A DNA stretch of 64,000 nucleotides. Source: JAHECW01 sp964641415. GTDB taxonomy: Bacteria; Acidobacteriota; Thermoanaerobaculia; Thermoanaerobaculales; Sulfomarinibacteraceae. Where the stretch lies: contig CAZXMW010000009.1 in NCBI GenBank assembly GCA_964641415.1, positions 1 through 64,000 of the forward strand, read 5' to 3'. Under the pieces are notes generated by a model that saw only the letters and a list, made by a program, of their open reading frames with translations, made no database searches and was not told the origin of the DNA. The translations under genes and the position numbers were made by a program. Positions 33,535 to 45,447 of this stretch are shown piece after piece; the stretch's first letter is position 1, and each line of letters starts with the position of its first letter.

Positions 33535-34653
33535 ATGACGGAACAGGCCCGAAGATTTTTCCGGTTGATCAGTGTGATCGTGGTGCTCGCCATCGCCACC
33601 GGTGCCGTGCTCTGGGTCGGCGCGCAGACCAATGGCGACGCGAGCGATGGCGGCACTGCGACCGACCAGGAGCAGACGCCCGCCGCCGTGGACGGGACCG
33701 AGACCGACGAAGAGGCGCTGCCGGTGCCGGTCGAGGTGACCGCGGTCGGCACGGGCGACATCGCGTCCTACATCACGGCCACCGCCAACCTGGTGGCCGA
33801 GGACCAGGTCCAGGTCCTCGCCGAGGCGGAGGGCCGCGTGGTCCGACTCGAGGTCGAGGAAGGCGACCCGGTGTCGAAGGGCCAGATCCTCGCGGTGCTC
33901 GACCAGGACGAGGCACGGATCGCCAAGTCCAAGGTCGAGCTCAAGGCCGCCAACGCCGAGGCCGCCCTCGAGCGCGCCCGGGAGAGCCACCGGCAGGGCC
34001 TGATCTCCTCGGAGGCCTTCGACCGGCTCACCACCGATGCCGAGGTCGCCCGCCAGGAGGTCGCCGAGACGGACTGGCGTCTCGCCAAGACCGTCATCAG
34101 GGCGCCCTTCTCCGCCCGCGTGACCGAACGCTTCATCACTCTCGGCCAGCACCTGCGACCCGGCGACAGGCTGTTCACCGTGGCCGATTCCGACCCGCTG
34201 ATCGCCCGGATCTATCTTCCGGAGAGCGATGTCGTCGAGCTCGAGGAGGGTCGCGAGGTCCGCATCGCGTCAGCCGCCGACGCCGAGCTCGCTTTCGCGG
34301 GCCGGATTCGACAGCTTGCTCCGGTGGTCGACACCGCAACCGGCACCGTCAAGGTCACCATCGAGGCGATCGAGCCGCCGCCCGGGGTTCGTCCCGGGGC
34401 CTTCGTCACCATCGGCATCGTGCGTGAGCGGCACGAGAACGCCGTGCTCGTGCCGCGGCAGTCGGTCGTCCGCGAGCTGCACGAGGCCCACGTCTTCGTC
34501 GCCGCCGACGGCACTGCCGTCAAACGGGCGGTCTCCCTCGGCATCGAGGACGGCGATCGCGTCGAGGTTCTGTCCGGCGTCGAGCCGGGCGATGCGGTCG
34601 TCACGGCCGGCCAGGGCGGGCTCGACGACGGCCAAACGATTCAAGTGCTCTGA
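33535..34653 (+). CDS. RND efflux periplasmic adaptor (membrane fusion protein)
   Basis: 372 residues. An N-terminal TM anchor (FRLISVIVVLAIATGAVLWV) is followed by an acidic, low-complexity linker. The lipoyl-like domain is VLAEAEGRVVRLEVEEGDPV; a short alpha-hairpin follows at about 130-175, then the second lipoyl half (KTVIRAPFSARVTERFITLG). Beta-barrel and membrane-proximal domains follow (GAFVTIGIVRERHENAVLVP). Such adaptors bridge an inner-membrane RND pump and an outer-membrane channel. GGGAGG precedes the ATG at 33535. It is the only adaptor for two downstream permeases, and no TolC gene is in the window. Confidence 0.92.
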   Translation: MTEQARRFFRLISVIVVLAIATGAVLWVGAQTNGDASDGGTATDQEQTPAAVDGTETDEEALPVPVEVTAVGTGDIASYITATANLVAEDQVQVLAEAEGRVVRLEVEEGDPVSKGQILAVLDQDEARIAKSKVELKAANAEAALERARESHRQGLISSEAFDRLTTDAEVARQEVAETDWRLAKTVIRAPFSARVTERFITLGQHLRPGDRLFTVADSDPLIARIYLPESDVVELEEGREVRIASAADAELAFAGRIRQLAPVVDTATGTVKVTIEAIEPPPGVRPGAFVTIGIVRERHENAVLVPRQSVVRELHEAHVFVAADGTAVKRAVSLGIEDGDRVEVLSGVEPGDAVVTAGQGGLDDGQTIQVL

Positions 34654-34664
34654 GCTCTTGGCCG

Positions 34665-34775
34665 TAAGTCATTAGTTTTGAGTTCTTAGTTCTTAGTTTT
34701 TAGTCTTGAGTTCTCGTCACGCTGACGATTCAACACCTTTGCGACGATTGCGACGGAACTCAAAACCAAAAACTG
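34665..34775. repeat. AT-rich spacer with inverted AGTTTTGAGTTC motifs
   Basis: Iterations of TTAGTT and GAGTTCTTAG fill 34672-34712. The segment at 34756-34775 (GGAACTCAAAACC) is the inverse of TAGTTTTGAGTTC at 34673-34685. Far lower in GC than neighbours and similar in style to 509-554. No coding potential. Confidence 0.6.
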
Positions 34776-34824
34776 ATCGCTCGCCTCTGTTTCGAATCGG
34801 TTTTCATGGGTGTTGGGGGTAGGT

Positions 34825-38103
<3,279 letters not shown>

Positions 38104-38120
38104 CGACACAACCATCGCAT

Positions 38121-38277
38121 CGTCGCAAGCGCGAAGGCACGAAGACGCGAAGGTCGTCACCAAGTCATCGCAGGCCAGGGCCATCGCATCGGCGCCGACA
38201 CGTCGAACGCGTTCGGTCTGACCAGGTGAGGTGTCTTCGCGATCGCTTGGCGCCTTTGCGTCTTCGCGCTTGCGACG
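38121..38277. repeat. REP-like inverted repeat between the two RND permease genes
   Basis: CGTCGCAAGCGCGAAG at 38121-38136 is the exact reverse complement of 38262-38277, 125 bases apart. Further imperfect pairing runs inward: GCACGAAGACGCGAAGG on the left against CTTTGCGTCTTCG on the right. The spacer between the two genes is 190 bases, unusual for otherwise tightly packed pump genes. It could stabilise or attenuate the transcript. Confidence 0.7.
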
Positions 38278-38293
38278 AACACGGGAGGCCGCT

Positions 38294-41200
38294 GTGAACC
38301 TTCCGACCCTCGCCGTGCGGCGGCCGATCACCACCGCGATGATCCTGATCAGCGTGCTGCTGATCGGCGCCATCGCCTTCGTCAAGCTGCCGCTCGCCTT
38401 CCTGCCGACCCTCGACGCACCGTTCATATTCGTCCAGATCCCCTACCCCAACTCGCACCCGCAGCACATCGAGCGCGAGATCACGAAACCGGTCGAGGAA
38501 ACCCTCGCCACCCTGTCCGGGGTCAAGAAGCTGAGCTCGACCACCGACGCCGACGGCGCCCGGTTCTTCATGGAGTTCACCTGGGGCGAGAACGTCGACG
38601 TCGTCCGGATGAAGGTGTCGGAGAAGATGGACCAGGTCGAGCCGACCCTGCCGGCCGACATCGGCCCGATCCTGATCTTCAGCTTCAACACCGACGACAT
38701 TCCCGTGGTCCAGGGCAGGATCGCCGCCGAGGGCGTCAACCTCTCCCGAAACTACGATCTGCTCGAGGCGCGCATCATCAACCCGCTGCGCCGGATCGAC
38801 GGCGTCGCCCGGGTCGACCTCAACGGCGTCGAGCCCCGCGAACTCTTCGTCGATCTCATCCTCGACAAGGTCAAGGAGCACTCGGTGGACATCGGCGAGC
38901 TCGCGCGCCTGCTCGAGAGCGTGTCGGCGAACTCGGTGCTCGGCCGTGCAACCTCGGGCGGTCTCCGCTCCACGGTGCGTGCCATCGGTTCCTTCGACTC
39001 CGTCGAGGCACTTTCCGACCTGGTCATCGACACGCGAGGGCTGCGGCTCGGCCAGGTCGCCGAAATCAACTACGAGGAGCCTCCTCTGACCTTCGGTCGG
39101 CACCTGGACGGCAAGTACGCCGTCGCCCTCGACGTCTACAAGGAGTCGACCGCCAACACCGTGGAGGTGGTGCGCGAGGTCAACCGGGTCGTCGAAGAGG
39201 AGATCAACCTCGACCCGCTGCTCAAGGGGATGCAGCTCTGGGTCTGGCAGGACCAGGCCGAGGAGATCACCTCCGGCATCGACGGGCTCAAGAAGGCCGG
39301 CCTCACCGGCGCCCTGCTCGCAACCTTGAGCCTGTGGTTCTTCCTGCGCCGGATCGACTCGACCGTCATCGTCGCCATGTCGATCCCGTTCTCCATCGTC
39401 GCAGCCTGCGGCGTCATGTACTTCCGGGGCGCGAGCCTGAACATCCTGTCCATGATGGGGCTCATGCTCGCGGTCGGGATGCTCGTCGACAACGCCATCG
39501 TCGTGCTCGAGTCCATCGACCGACGGATGCGCGACGACAACGACCGCAGGCGGGCCGCCCTCGACGGCGCCGGCCAGGTGCTCATGGCGGTGACCGCGTC
39601 GACCGCGACGACTCTGATCGTCTTCCTGCCGCTGGTCATCGGATCGGGCACCGAGATGACAACCTGGCTCAAAGAGGTCGGGGTCACCATCTCGATCGCG
39701 CTCGGCTGCTCGCTGTTCTCGTCGCTCACTCTCATCCCGCTCATGTCGGCCCATCTGCTCAAGCTCAGGTCCAACGGACGCAATCGAATCGTCGAGTGGC
39801 TCGAGGACCGCTACGTCCGGGTGCTCGGTTGGACGCTCGAGCACCGGATCAAGACCTTCTTCCTGCTCATCGTCGGCCTCGGGGTCGGGCTGCTGCCGTT
39901 CTTCGTCGGCTGGGTCGAATCGGCGATCTTCTCGGGCACCCTCAACACCCGACTGTACATGGCCTACGAGTTCGACGACTTCTCGTACAAGTCCCAGTCG
40001 GAGAAGGCCGTCAACCAGGTCGAGGACTACCTCGAGGCCAACGCGGACGGGCTCATGATCGACTCGGTCTACTCTTATTACACCGAGAACGAGGCCGGGA
40101 CGACCATCACCTTCACCCGCGACGACCTGTCCGACGACGAGATGAAGGAGCTGCGGGTCGCGATCCGCAACGGCCTTCCCGAGATCCCGGGCGTGCGGGT
40201 GGTCTTCGAGGAGGAGGCCAACGAGGGTGGATCGACCACCTACTTCGCGATCAAGCTGTTCGGCCAGGACACGACCACCCTGTACCGGCTCGCAGACGAG
40301 GCGGCGCGGCGTATCGAGACCATGGACGGCGTCGAAGACGTCTCCAGGCCGCGCGCTGCCGGGCGACGCGAGATTCAGGTCAGCATCGACCGCAATCGGG
40401 TTGCCGAGCTCGGCCGCTCGGCCGCCGACATCACCCAGATGCTCGCCTTCACCCTGGGCGGGGTGCGGCTCGACCGGTTCAACGCCGGCGACCGCGAGAT
40501 CGTCACCTGGCTCGCCCTGCGCATGGAGGACCGTCAGCGGCTCGCCGATCTGCGCCAAATTCCGATCGCCGAGGCCGGCGGCAAGCCGGTCTTGCTCGGC
40601 GACGTCGCCAGCTTCGAGGCCATCGAACGGCCGCGCTCGATCCAGCGTGAAAACCGCAAGGTCCGGGTCGCCGTCCGGGGCACCTACGACGGTGACGACT
40701 GGCCGGCAGCTCAGCGCGCCATCGAGGAGACGATGAACGCCTTCCGCCTGCCGGCCGGCTACTCGTGGAGCTGGAACGACCGGATCGTCGAGCAGGCCAA
40801 CGAGAGCGCCGAGATGGGCGTCAACTTCGTGATGGCCCTGGTCCTCGTCTACCTGGTCATGGCGTCACTCTTCGAGTCCCTGACCCGACCCTTCGCGATC
40901 CTGTTCGCGATTCCCTTCGCTCTGCCCGGCACCGCCTGGATGCTCGCCGTCACCGGGACGCCGTTCAACCTCATGGCCCAGATCGGGCTGCTCATCCTGA
41001 TGGGCATCGTGGTCAACAACGGCATCGTGCTCGTCGACCACATGAACCACTTCCGCCGGCTCGGCCACTCGCCCGAGGAGGCCATCCTGCGCGCAGGTCG
41101 CGACCGGCTGCGGCCGATCCTGATGACCGCCGCCACGACCATGATCGGGCTGCTGCCACTCGCGCTCGGCGGCGTCAACGTGTCGGGACTGCTCTACTAT

Positions 41201-41371
41201 CCGATGGCGCGAACCGTCATGGGCGGACTCATGTCGTCGGTGGTGCTCACCCTGCTCGTGCTGCCCTACCTCACCCTCGGCGCCGAAGGCGTGTCGAGCT
41301 GGCTCGCGCGGGTATGGCGACGGTCGGGCACACCGCGGCGGCTCCGCGAGGCGGAGGTCGAGACCGGGTAG
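38294..41371 (+). CDS. RND efflux permease, second of two
   Basis: 1025 residues, full RND layout, clearly paralogous to but divergent from the first permease. TM4 reads AVGMLVDNAIVVLESID (aspartate kept, asparagine at the second acidic position) and TM10-11 TAATTMIGLLPLALGGVNVS. The long porter loops differ from the first permease. A GTG at 38294 with GGGAGG upstream begins NLPTLAVRRPITTAMILI, the usual cytosolic start. With one adaptor and two unlike permeases, a mixed pump like MdtABC is plausible but not shown; it could also work alone. Confidence 0.92.
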   Translation: MNLPTLAVRRPITTAMILISVLLIGAIAFVKLPLAFLPTLDAPFIFVQIPYPNSHPQHIEREITKPVEETLATLSGVKKLSSTTDADGARFFMEFTWGENVDVVRMKVSEKMDQVEPTLPADIGPILIFSFNTDDIPVVQGRIAAEGVNLSRNYDLLEARIINPLRRIDGVARVDLNGVEPRELFVDLILDKVKEHSVDIGELARLLESVSANSVLGRATSGGLRSTVRAIGSFDSVEALSDLVIDTRGLRLGQVAEINYEEPPLTFGRHLDGKYAVALDVYKESTANTVEVVREVNRVVEEEINLDPLLKGMQLWVWQDQAEEITSGIDGLKKAGLTGALLATLSLWFFLRRIDSTVIVAMSIPFSIVAACGVMYFRGASLNILSMMGLMLAVGMLVDNAIVVLESIDRRMRDDNDRRRAALDGAGQVLMAVTASTATTLIVFLPLVIGSGTEMTTWLKEVGVTISIALGCSLFSSLTLIPLMSAHLLKLRSNGRNRIVEWLEDRYVRVLGWTLEHRIKTFFLLIVGLGVGLLPFFVGWVESAIFSGTLNTRLYMAYEFDDFSYKSQSEKAVNQVEDYLEANADGLMIDSVYSYYTENEAGTTITFTRDDLSDDEMKELRVAIRNGLPEIPGVRVVFEEEANEGGSTTYFAIKLFGQDTTTLYRLADEAARRIETMDGVEDVSRPRAAGRREIQVSIDRNRVAELGRSAADITQMLAFTLGGVRLDRFNAGDREIVTWLALRMEDRQRLADLRQIPIAEAGGKPVLLGDVASFEAIERPRSIQRENRKVRVAVRGTYDGDDWPAAQRAIEETMNAFRLPAGYSWSWNDRIVEQANESAEMGVNFVMALVLVYLVMASLFESLTRPFAILFAIPFALPGTAWMLAVTGTPFNLMAQIGLLILMGIVVNNGIVLVDHMNHFRRLGHSPEEAILRAGRDRLRPILMTAATTMIGLLPLALGGVNVSGLLYYPMARTVMGGLMSSVVLTLLVLPYLTLGAEGVSSWLARVWRRSGTPRRLREAEVETG

Positions 41372-41441
41372 CGGCGACCGGATCGGCAGCGCCGAATCCG
41401 ATCCCGATGAACGGTACCGCCTCGACCCCCCAACGGGCGCG

Positions 41442-41477
41442 CCTCCGACGAGCAGGGCATGGCAGACAGGCACGAAA
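41442..41477. repeat. Dispersed repeat module A, inverted copy
   Basis: Reverse complement of 29850-29885 with one mismatch in 36 bases. Located in the 185-base spacer between the convergent RND permease and glycerate kinase genes, where it could lie in the 3' ends of both transcripts. Flanking bases do not match the other copy, so the repeated unit is about 36 bases. Confidence 0.75.
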
Positions 41478-41556
41478 TGCTGCTCGGGCGACGCTGTGCC
41501 GCACCGCCGACAGGCGGGTGCGGCGCAGAAGGCCGTTCTCGTCGAGACCCGCCGCG

Positions 41557-42690
41557 TCAAATGCGCCCGTCCCGCAGCGCCCTCGCGACCTCGCGGACCG
41601 TGGCGGCCAGGTTCTCCCGCCCGTGCGCGACGGCCTCGGCTGCCGGCACCTCCGGCCCGACGGTGGCGAACCGGGCGTCGAAGGCCGCGTCGAGCTCGGG
41701 CAGGTCGCCGTCGATGGCGCCCGAGACGAGCACCGTTGACGACCCGGCCCGCCGGGCCATCGCCGCGAGCACGGCGGGCAGCTTGCCGCCGGCGGTCTGA
41801 TCGTCGGTCCGACCCTCGCCGGTGATCAGCACGTCGGCGGCACGGATCGCCCGGTCGAGGCCGGTGAGCTCGGCGACGAGCTCGGTGCCGGGGCACAGCT
41901 CGGCGCGGCAGAAGGCGCGCAGCCCGGCGCCCAGACCGCCGGCAGCGCCATCTCCAGGATGATCCACCGAGTCGAGTAGACCCTCGCGGCGCCAGACCTC
42001 TGCGAGGCGAGCGAGACCGCGCTCGAGCTCCTCGACCACCACCGGCGTGGCGCCCTTCTGGGGACCGAAAATCCTGGCCGCGCCGGTCGGCCCGAGCAGC
42101 GGGTTGGTGACGTCGCAGGCGGCCCGGACCCGGCTGAAGGCGAGCTCGGGGACCACGCCGAGGCCGAAAATCTCCTCGACGGCGGCGAGCGCCGCGCCGC
42201 CCGGGCCGCAGTCGCTGCCGTCGGCGCGCAGCACCGCCCAGCCGAGCGCCTGCGCCATCCCGACGCCGCCGTCCACCGTGGCGCTGCCGCCGACCCCGAC
42301 GACGAGCTCACGCGCCCCGGCGTCGAGCGCGGCCGTGATGAGCTCGCCGGCGCCGAAGCTGGTCGCGACGAGGGGGTCGAGCCGGCCCGGCGGCACCAGC
42401 TCGAGCCCGCTCGCCGAGGCCATCTCGAGCACCGCGGTGCGGCCGTCGGCGACCAGCCCGAAGCTCGCGGTCACCGGGTTCCCCAGGGGTCCGGTCACGG
42501 TCACGCTCCGCCGCTCACCGCCTACCGCCCGGAGCACCGCCTCGGTGGTGCCCTCACCGCCGTCGGCCGCCGCCGCGACTTGCAGCTCGGCGTCGGGCAG
42601 GGCCTCGCCGAGGACCGCGGCGACGATCCCGCCGGCCTCGAGGCTGGTCATGCAGCCCTTGAAGCTGTCGAGGGCGATGACGACCTTCAT
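41557..42690 (-). CDS. Glycerate 2-kinase (GlxK/GarK type)
   Basis: 377 residues, family-typical. The start MKVVIALDSFKGCMTSLEAG is diagnostic, followed by AAADGGEGTTEAVLRAVGG, LVVGVGGSATVDGGVGMAQAL, IFGPQKGATPVVVEELERGL and GEGRTDDQTAGGKLPAVLA. It phosphorylates D-glycerate to 2-phosphoglycerate using ATP, feeding glycolysis from glyoxylate/tartronate or serine breakdown. Divergent from the phosphoglycolate-phosphatase-like gene only 26 bases away, which suggests joint control of C2/C3 acid metabolism. Confidence 0.95.
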   Translation of the reverse strand: MKVVIALDSFKGCMTSLEAGGIVAAVLGEALPDAELQVAAAADGGEGTTEAVLRAVGGERRSVTVTGPLGNPVTASFGLVADGRTAVLEMASASGLELVPPGRLDPLVATSFGAGELITAALDAGARELVVGVGGSATVDGGVGMAQALGWAVLRADGSDCGPGGAALAAVEEIFGLGVVPELAFSRVRAACDVTNPLLGPTGAARIFGPQKGATPVVVEELERGLARLAEVWRREGLLDSVDHPGDGAAGGLGAGLRAFCRAELCPGTELVAELTGLDRAIRAADVLITGEGRTDDQTAGGKLPAVLAAMARRAGSSTVLVSGAIDGDLPELDAAFDARFATVGPEVPAAEAVAHGRENLAATVREVARALRDGRI

Positions 42691-42716
42691 CGGACCGATC
42701 CCGGCGACGTGTCATC

Positions 42717-43391
42717 ATGCCCGGCACCATGCAGCACCCTCATCGTCTCTTCATCTTCGATCTCGACGGCACCCTCGTCAACTCGCTCGGCGATCTCGCG
42801 GACTCCATGAATGCGGTGCTGGCCTCGCTCGGCTACCCGACCCACCCGCGTGCGCCGTACCGCCGCTTCGTCGGCGACGGCATCACCATGCTGGTCCGGC
42901 GCGCGCTGCCCGTCGCGGCAGCGGCCGACGAGGATCTGGTCGAGCGGTGCGTCTCGCTGATGCGTGCCGAGTACGCCCGCCGCCAAACCGACACGACCCG
43001 CCCCTACCCCGGCATTCCCGGGCTCCTCGCGGAGCTCGCGCTGCGGAACCGGTTGACCGCGGTGCTGTCGAACAAACCCGACGGTCCGACCCGGGAGCTG
43101 GTCGACGCTCTGCTCGCGCCGCACCGGTTCGACGCAGTGCTCGGCGCGCGGCCCGAGGCGCCGCTCAAACCGGATCCGACGACGGCTCTCGCTCTGGCGG
43201 ACTCGCTCGGTGTCGAACCGTCGCGCACCGCGTTCGTCGGCGACACCGACATCGACATGGCGACGGCGCGCGCTGCCGGAATGACCGCGGTCGGCGTGAC
43301 CTGGGGATTTCGCGACGCCGACGAGCTTCGCGCCGGCGGCGCCCACCGTGTGATCGACGAACCGGCACTGCTCCTCGCGCCGCTCTCCTGA
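42717..43391 (+). CDS. HAD phosphatase, phosphoglycolate phosphatase-like
   Basis: 224 residues. Motif I is FDLDGTLVNS, motif II AVLSNKPDGPTRE, motif III KPDPTTALALADSLG with its lysine, and motif IV VGDTDIDMATARAAGM. The helical cap between motifs I and II (DSMNAVLASLGYPTHP through RRQTDTTRPYPGIPGLLAEL) fits the Gph group. It likely removes phosphate from 2-phosphoglycolate or a similar small phosphate ester. An in-frame ATG at 42729 is an alternative start with equal plausibility. Divergent from glycerate kinase and 70 bases ahead of the transketolase-like gene. Confidence 0.88.
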   Translation: MPGTMQHPHRLFIFDLDGTLVNSLGDLADSMNAVLASLGYPTHPRAPYRRFVGDGITMLVRRALPVAAAADEDLVERCVSLMRAEYARRQTDTTRPYPGIPGLLAELALRNRLTAVLSNKPDGPTRELVDALLAPHRFDAVLGARPEAPLKPDPTTALALADSLGVEPSRTAFVGDTDIDMATARAAGMTAVGVTWGFRDADELRAGGAHRVIDEPALLLAPLS

Positions 43392-43460
43392 CCCGCTCGG
43401 CGCCCGCCGCGGAGCGCCGCCGGTCTCTGCTATCGTCGCCTCGCAAGGAGGAGCATCCAG

Positions 43461-45383
43461 GTGGCCAGTCACGAGACCTTCCCCATCGATCTCGACGCGT
43501 TTCGTCCCGTCGTCCTCGACCCGACGGTACAGAGCCTGTCCGACGACCAGCTCGAGCAGCTCGCGGCCAACGTTCAGCTGTGTCGCGACGCCATTGTCTT
43601 CTTCACCGCCACCGGAGCGGCGCGCGGCGTCGGCGGTCACACCGGAGGCGCCTACGACATCGTTCCCGAGGTCCTCATCGCCGACGGTTTCATGCGCGCC
43701 GGCGCCGCCTATCCGGTCACCTTCGACGAGGCCGGTCACCGGGTCGCCATCCAGTACCTGATGGCGGTGCTCCACGGCCACCTCCCGGCGACCGCGATCC
43801 TCCACTACCGCGAGGCCGGCGCCCGCCTGCCCGGCCACCCCGAGCTCGGCCACACCCCTGGGGTCGGCTTCAGCTCGGGCCGACTCGGCCACCTCTGGCC
43901 CCACGTCAACGGTGTCGCCATGGCAAACCCCGGTCTGCCGGTGTTCTGCTTCGGCTCGGACGGCGCGCAGCAGGAGGGCAACGACGCCGAAGCCGCTCGG
44001 ATGGCGGTTGCCAATGCCCTCGACGTCAAGCTGGTCATCGACGACAACGACGTCACCATCGCCGGCCACCCGAGTGAGTACATGCCGGGGTTCTCCGTCG
44101 CCGGGACCCTGGCCGGGCACGGGCTGACGGTCGACGAGGGCGACGGCGAGGACCTCGCCGGGCTGTACACCCGCATGGCCCGAGCGCTGCGCACCCCAGG
44201 CCCGGTTGCGGTCGTCAACACGCGCGTCATGGCGGTCGGCATTCCCGAGATCGAGGGCGCCCCCAAGGCCCATGACGTGGTCTCCGTGGACGTCGCCAGG
44301 GCCTACCTGAGGGCGAGGGGGCACGACGAAGCCGTCGCCTATCTCGACTCGTTGGGCACCAACCCCAATCCCCACATCTACCTCGGTGTCGGCGCCGAGA
44401 AGGCCTCGAACCGAAACCTGTTCGGCCACGCCGTGGTCGAGATCCTCGAGACCATGGACCCTCAGACCCGCCGCAGCTCGGTACGGGTCTTCGACTCCGA
44501 CCTCGAGGGCTCGTGCGGTCTGATCCACATCAGGAAGGCCTTTCCCGAGGTCTATGTCGGCTCGGGAATCATGGAGCGCACCAACCTGGCCGCCGCCGCC
44601 GGCTTCGGCATGGATTCCGGACGGCAGGGGATCTTCGGCACCTTCAGCGCGTTCCTGGAGATGTGCATCTCGGAGATCACCATGGCGCGGCTCAACCGCT
44701 GTAACCTGCTTGCCCATTTTTCCCACTCGGGCGTCGACGACATGGCCGACAACACCTGTCACTTCGGCCTCAACACGTTCTTCGCCGACAACGGTCTCGA
44801 CGACTCCGAGCCGCCGACCCGGCTCTACTTCCCTGCCGACGGGGGCCAGATGCGGGCGTGCGTCCACCGCGTCTTCCACGATGCCGGGCTGCGGTTCATC
44901 TTCTCGACCCGTTCCAAGGTGCCGCCGATTCTCGACGCCTCGGGCACTGAGCTGCACGGTGACGGGTACGTCTTCGAGCCCGGCCGGGACGAGCTCGTCC
45001 GCGACGCCTCGTCGGACGGCGGCTTCGTGGTCAGCTTCGGCGAGACCCTGTACCGCGCGCTCGACGCGGTCGAGCGGTTGCGCGCCGCGGGCCTGGACGT
45101 CGGGCTGGTCAACAAGCCGACCCTCAACGTGGTCGACGAGGACATGACGGCAAAGGTCGGCGCCGCGCGTTGGGTGCTGGTGGCCGAGAGTCTCAACCGA
45201 CGGAGCGGGCTCGGCAGCCGGTTCGGAACCTGGCTGCTCCAGCGCGGCTGGTCGCCCGCGTACGACCACGTCGGAACCTGGCGCGAGGGCTGCGGCGGGC
45301 TGTGGCAGCACATGGGGCACCAGGGCCTGGACTCGGAGCAGATCCAGGCCAAAATCCGCGACCTGGCCGCGCTCGCCAGCTGA
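43461..45383 (+). CDS. Transketolase-like thiamine-diphosphate enzyme
   Basis: 640 residues with the three transketolase domains. ThDP/Mg binding is seen in FCFGSDGAQQEGNDAEAARM followed by KLVIDDNDVTIAGHPSEY. The pyrimidine domain has MERTNLAAAAGFGMDSGRQ and LLAHFSHSGVDDMADNTCHF. The C-terminal domain ends with VVDEDMTAKVGAARWVLVAE. The N-terminus (GVGGHTGGAYDIVPEVLI) departs from the SGHPGAPMG form of pentose-phosphate transketolases, so the sugar substrates may differ. GTG start at 43461 with AAGGAGGAG upstream. It follows the HAD phosphatase closely and may share its transcript. Confidence 0.88.
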   Translation: MASHETFPIDLDAFRPVVLDPTVQSLSDDQLEQLAANVQLCRDAIVFFTATGAARGVGGHTGGAYDIVPEVLIADGFMRAGAAYPVTFDEAGHRVAIQYLMAVLHGHLPATAILHYREAGARLPGHPELGHTPGVGFSSGRLGHLWPHVNGVAMANPGLPVFCFGSDGAQQEGNDAEAARMAVANALDVKLVIDDNDVTIAGHPSEYMPGFSVAGTLAGHGLTVDEGDGEDLAGLYTRMARALRTPGPVAVVNTRVMAVGIPEIEGAPKAHDVVSVDVARAYLRARGHDEAVAYLDSLGTNPNPHIYLGVGAEKASNRNLFGHAVVEILETMDPQTRRSSVRVFDSDLEGSCGLIHIRKAFPEVYVGSGIMERTNLAAAAGFGMDSGRQGIFGTFSAFLEMCISEITMARLNRCNLLAHFSHSGVDDMADNTCHFGLNTFFADNGLDDSEPPTRLYFPADGGQMRACVHRVFHDAGLRFIFSTRSKVPPILDASGTELHGDGYVFEPGRDELVRDASSDGGFVVSFGETLYRALDAVERLRAAGLDVGLVNKPTLNVVDEDMTAKVGAARWVLVAESLNRRSGLGSRFGTWLLQRGWSPAYDHVGTWREGCGGLWQHMGHQGLDSEQIQAKIRDLAALAS

Positions 45384-45447
45384 TGCCGGACGATCGGCCC
45401 GGCGGGCTCGGCGCCGACGCCGCGGCTGCGACTGGAAGGAGACCGTG

